A stretch of 64,000 bases of DNA from NCBI GenBank assembly GCA_949987565.1, contig OX465114.1, positions 1,054,001 through 1,118,000 of the forward strand. Direction: 5' to 3'. Positions 61,962 to 64,000 of the stretch are shown in pieces. A program made the position numbers and the translations under genes. Origin of the DNA: Luidia sarsii (Eukaryota; Echinodermata; Asteroidea; Paxillosida; Luidiidae). The notes beneath the pieces are model-generated. The model was not told where the DNA came from. It saw only the letters and a list, made by a program, of their open reading frames with translations, and made no database searches. Positions within the stretch are counted from its first letter, which is position 1; every line of letters starts with the position of its first letter.

Positions 61962-62292
61962 TTGCTGAGGCAGGAAGGCGGGAAAGATAATCCTCTGGGG
62001 AGGATAATCCTAAGGGGCCTTGGTGGGGGGAGGGGGGTGGACGTGTGGGTGCTCACTGCTCACTTCCCAATGGACTTGTCCCTAGCCACTCAGGGACCTG
62101 CCTGTACGGTGCCATCCATGGCACGCCCAGAGAGAGGGAGAGCCCCCCCCCCTCGCCACCGAGCTGCGTGACGTCACACAATTAAACCACATCATGTACT
62201 ATTGCCAAACATCTCTGACATTGTATTTTCATAGGTAAACCTCGCTAACAATAACGACTTCACTGTAAACAACACATTTTATAACATTTGTT
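61962..62292. other. G-rich then AT-rich spacer
   Basis: Holds a G-rich run (ggtggggggaggggggtgg near 62,021), a C-run of nine or more after gagagagggagag (near 62,143) and a CRE-like tgacgtca at 62,168-62,175. Short frames here have biased composition and are not credible genes. Confidence 0.45.
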
Positions 62293-62369
62293 GACTACAG
62301 TAATAAGCAAAAATGTTGCAAACTGCGTACTGACTAAAATGACCAAAAAGTTAATATCAAACATAAGCA

Positions 62370-62410
62370 GGGCCTGACATTTCGATCCTAGCAGGACCTT
62401 TCTCAGAGGC
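62370..62410 (-). ncRNA. Hammerhead-ribozyme-like segment (3' pseudo-LTR of - strand copy)
   Basis: Same family as 61,688-61,730. On the - strand: ctgagaa, stem II ggtcc-tgcta-ggatc, then gaaatgtc. Here the second core strand GAAA and the GUC triplet are intact, but the first strand reads CUGAGAA where CUGANGA is needed, so the catalytic G8 position is A. The consistent tgagaaagg in all copies suggests the family lost or never had this residue. Confidence 0.45.
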
Positions 62411-62619
62411 AGAATGACAGGGACAAAACAAATAGGAATGGGAAAGTAACAGAGACATGGATGACAGAGGACAAAGGGGATAGCTGGTAGGGTGAGATCA
62501 AAGGGAAGGGCAGGGGTTTGGGTTGGCATTAGATAGTGGAAGGGGGAAACATCAAAGGGAAAAGGTGAAAGAGAGGAGTTGGGGAGAGAACACAAAGGAG
62601 GGGTTATTGGTTCACATGC

Positions 62620-62810
62620 AAGGTGTTCGTCATTCACCTTCTGGATGTTGAGGCCATGTGCTTGAATTGTCCAAAGATGCTTCATCCACATTGTTTTGGC
62701 TTAAATAGACAGCTTACTAAGATGACCAAGTGATTCTATGCCCAGAACACTCATATCTGATATGGAAGGATAGGGGAGATTGAAGTGACACCCTACTGGT
62801 GTATCCAATT
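62620..62810 (-). pseudogene. Penelope-like GIY-YIG C-terminal remnant
   Basis: On the - strand the sequence parallels the end of the + strand ORF: atacaccagtagggtgtcac (against gatacacctgtgggtcatcac), cttcaatctcccctatcc, gggcatagaatcacttgg, then a short frame reading MWMKHLWTIQAHGLNIQK, which matches LWIKRLHTIQPHGLNIQE of the other copy. Deletions and frameshifts between these blocks remove the catalytic glutamate region, and nothing upstream of the PVGHH-equivalent survives. It is not functional. Confidence 0.75.
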
Positions 62811-62903
62811 ATTCAGTTCTAGTGGTATTTTTTGTTGATATTCAAAAATATTGGAAACTGCTTACTGACTAAAATTACCAAAAAGCAAATCTCAAAATTT
62901 AGT

Positions 62904-62944
62904 GGGCCTGACGGTTTGATCCTAGCAGGACCTTTCTCAAAGGC
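62904..62944 (-). ncRNA. Hammerhead-ribozyme-like segment (5' pseudo-LTR of - strand copy)
   Basis: On the - strand: tttgagaa, stem II ggtcc/ggatc, caaaccgtc. Both core strands differ from consensus. It forms an inverted repeat with 63,098-63,138, matching at about 38 of 41 positions. Confidence 0.4.
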
Positions 62945-62945
62945 A

Positions 62946-63160
62946 GAGTGATCTTTCCCCTCCTCTATGTAATCCCTACCCTACTCCTTGCCCTTCCCTT
63001 TGATCTCACCCTACTAGCTTCACTCTTTGTCCTTTGTTTCTCATCCGTGTCCTATTCACTCTCTTTCCTCTTCCTTCGTGTACAGGTATCTGTTTCTGCC
63101 TTTGAGAAAGCTCCTGCTAGGATCAAAACGTCGGGCCCACTAAATTTTGATATTCTTTTG
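62946..63160 (+). mobile_element. Penelope-like 3' tract and terminus in inverted orientation
   Basis: A pyrimidine-rich tract (62,950-63,090; ccctttgatctcacc, cctttgtttctc) like the 3' untranslated region of the other copies, ending in a terminal segment at 63,098-63,155. It lies head-on to the - strand terminus at 62,890-62,945, giving inverted arms of about 55 bp around a 150-bp loop. Inverted terminal pieces are common in Penelope-like insertions. No coding part is attached. Confidence 0.65.
63098..63138 (+). ncRNA. Hammerhead-ribozyme-like segment
   Basis: Reads tttgagaa, stem II gctcc-tgcta-ggatc (one broken pair compared with the other copies), then caaaacgtc. The aacgtc part allows the typical two-pair stem III with the GUC cleavage triplet, but both core strands carry changes. 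Confidence 0.4.
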
Positions 63161-63239
63161 TTTAAATAAAATACACCTGAGATTAGACACTGGGCACATG
63201 AGGGTGTCTAGTAACCCAACTTAACGTATTTGAATGATA

Positions 63240-63261
63240 TTCTTTTCCACATATCCTGCAG
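63240..63261 (+). promoter_or_regulatory. Splice acceptor of the NHL exon
   Basis: Pyrimidine-rich tract ending in cctgcag directly before the first NHL codon. It sets the exon boundary and the phase-0 entry. Confidence 0.7.
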
Positions 63262-63546
63262 GTGTTTGATGGTGCAACAGGCAGGTACCAGACTACATTT
63301 GGGTCACGAGGCAGTGGACCCAACCAGCTGGACGGGCCAGTAGCCATTGCCATCGATTCCATGGGCTTTGTGGCCGTGGCAGAGCAAGGCAACCACCGTG
63401 TCCAACTGTTCACTCCTCGCTGGGAATCCTTCCACATGCTACGCAACCAAGAAGATCCTTTTAAATCTCCTCAGGGTGTAATCTTCACCAGGCGCAAGGA
63501 GTTAGTCGTCTGTGACTATGGCAATCACAGGATCCAATTATTCTGA
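63262..63546 (+). CDS. 3'-terminal exon of an NHL-repeat protein (TRIM-NHL-like)
   Basis: NHL repeats build a beta-propeller that binds RNA or protein, for example in TRIM2/3/71-type ubiquitin ligases. The exon follows a good acceptor (ttcttttccacatatcctgcag, ending at 63,261) with an in-frame stop upstream at 63,235, so translation enters by splicing in phase 0, not from a local ATG. It encodes 94 residues and ends in TGA. Repeat 1 is roughly VFDGATGRYQTTFGSRGSGP to GNHRVQLF (residues 1-50), with GPVAIAIDSMGFVAVAEQGNHR as the diagnostic part (positions 25-46). Repeat 2 ends VVCDYGNHRIQLF (82-94). Ending right after an NHL strand is typical of TRIM-NHL C termini. A full propeller needs 5-6 repeats, so others must lie in upstream exons, which I did not find. 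It could also be an isolated exon of a broken gene. Confidence 0.75.
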   Translation: MFDGATGRYQTTFGSRGSGPNQLDGPVAIAIDSMGFVAVAEQGNHRVQLFTPRWESFHMLRNQEDPFKSPQGVIFTRRKELVVCDYGNHRIQLF

Positions 63547-64000
63547 ATGCATACCTTTCACTTGTTCCTTTTCATTTGAGTCAGTCAGCAATTTTCTGTC
63601 ATTTCTGTAAGGATTCATCACTTGAATTAAGTATAACTGTAAATTCAGATATGATTGCATCAGTCAATATTTTATTGACACTGAGGTTTGTATATTTTGG
63701 GTATAACTATATTGTTTTATATTTTGGATTACTTCAGACTGTAACCGATGCATAACTGTTAATGAAGTTTGATAATCAGCATACATATGAGACTAAATTC
63801 TTGCAGACAAATGTAGGTAACCAGGACTGAAGCTTGAAAGAAAACTAACCATTGAATGAGGCATGTATCCATAGCAACCAATACAGCAAGCAACTCACTC
63901 CATACATGCTGTGTTCTGCTTATATAGGCCTATGTGCAGTCAATTTGCACTGTCTGTACAGTGTGTCCTTTCCCATGCCGTTACCCGTCATGGTCAAAGA
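63547..64000 (+). other. Presumed 3' UTR and downstream sequence
   Basis: AT-rich sequence after the NHL stop codon. No canonical aataaa was seen on the + strand within this stretch, so the 3' end of the transcript is undetermined. A tataggcctat word occurs near 63,922. Nothing else recognised. Confidence 0.45.

Larger units (their letters stand above)
62293..62945 (-). mobile_element. Penelope-like element, internally deleted, flanked by its terminal repeats
   Basis: Read on the - strand from right to left: a terminal-repeat piece (62,945-62,838), a damaged coding remnant (about 62,810-62,620), a pyrimidine-rich 3' tract, then a second terminal-repeat piece (62,410-62,293). The two terminal pieces share the hammerhead-like block and about 70 bp beyond it: gcaaactgcgtactgactaa at 62,316 corresponds to ggaaactgcttactgactaa at 62,854. 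Repeat-coding-repeat is the known Penelope layout (pseudo-LTRs). Almost the whole ORF, including reverse transcriptase, is deleted. Confidence 0.7.

Noticed and set aside
62948..63169. 73-codon leucine-rich frame
   Set aside because: A translation of the pyrimidine-rich Penelope 3' tract.

Overview
The window looks like nuclear DNA from an animal, most likely a marine invertebrate. The signs are a vertebrate-type TTAGGG telomere repeat, a long AT-balanced satellite, fragments of Penelope-like retroelements, a spliced NHL-repeat exon, and a scatter of 'taggcct' motifs of the kind I associate with echinoderm and other invertebrate deuterostome genomes. The taxon is an inference. Nothing bacterial is present, and no rRNA, tRNA or CRISPR was seen.

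Region 1 (1-52,797) is one continuous satellite array with a 464-bp monomer in about 113-114 head-to-tail copies. It enters from the left edge, so its true length is unknown. The monomer is itself an old dimer of two related halves of about 230 bp. Monomers are arranged in several higher-order repeats (HORs): 7 monomers (3,248/3,251 bp), 15 monomers (6,959 bp, two nearly identical copies plus part of a third), 6 monomers (2,776 bp, carrying an 8-bp shortfall), and local duplications of 1,392, 928 and 4,168 bp. Sequence style changes near 31.6 kb. The last monomers before 52.8 kb are more degenerate.

Region 2 (52,798-53,522) is telomere-like: about 120 bp of degenerate C-rich sequence switches strand at a small hairpin into about 600 bp of TTAGGG repeats. 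It is interstitial, with another 10 kb following.

Region 3 (53,523 to about 57,600) is a decayed flank. It holds strongly diverged relatives of the satellite, some spaced near 228 bp. These alternate with an unrelated family of about 122 bp and with two adjacent foldback structures; one of these encloses a degenerate telomere-like stretch and an (AATG)n microsatellite.

Region 4 (57,600-60,745) is mostly unrecognised. It contains a strong 27-bp hairpin and a promoter-like cluster (paired ATGGC, inverted CCAAT, E2F-like site) around a possible first coding exon at 60,088-60,178.

Region 5 (60,746-63,160) is a nest of Penelope-like element remains: a 5'-truncated + strand ORF encoding the post-RT linker and a GIY-YIG endonuclease domain; a - strand copy with its terminal repeats and a large internal deletion; and inverted terminal pieces. 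Several termini carry hammerhead-ribozyme-like segments. Region 6 (63,262-63,546) is a 3'-terminal coding exon with two NHL repeats and a stop codon. The satellite ORFs and the Asn-Pro ORF over the telomere repeat are judged not to be genes.
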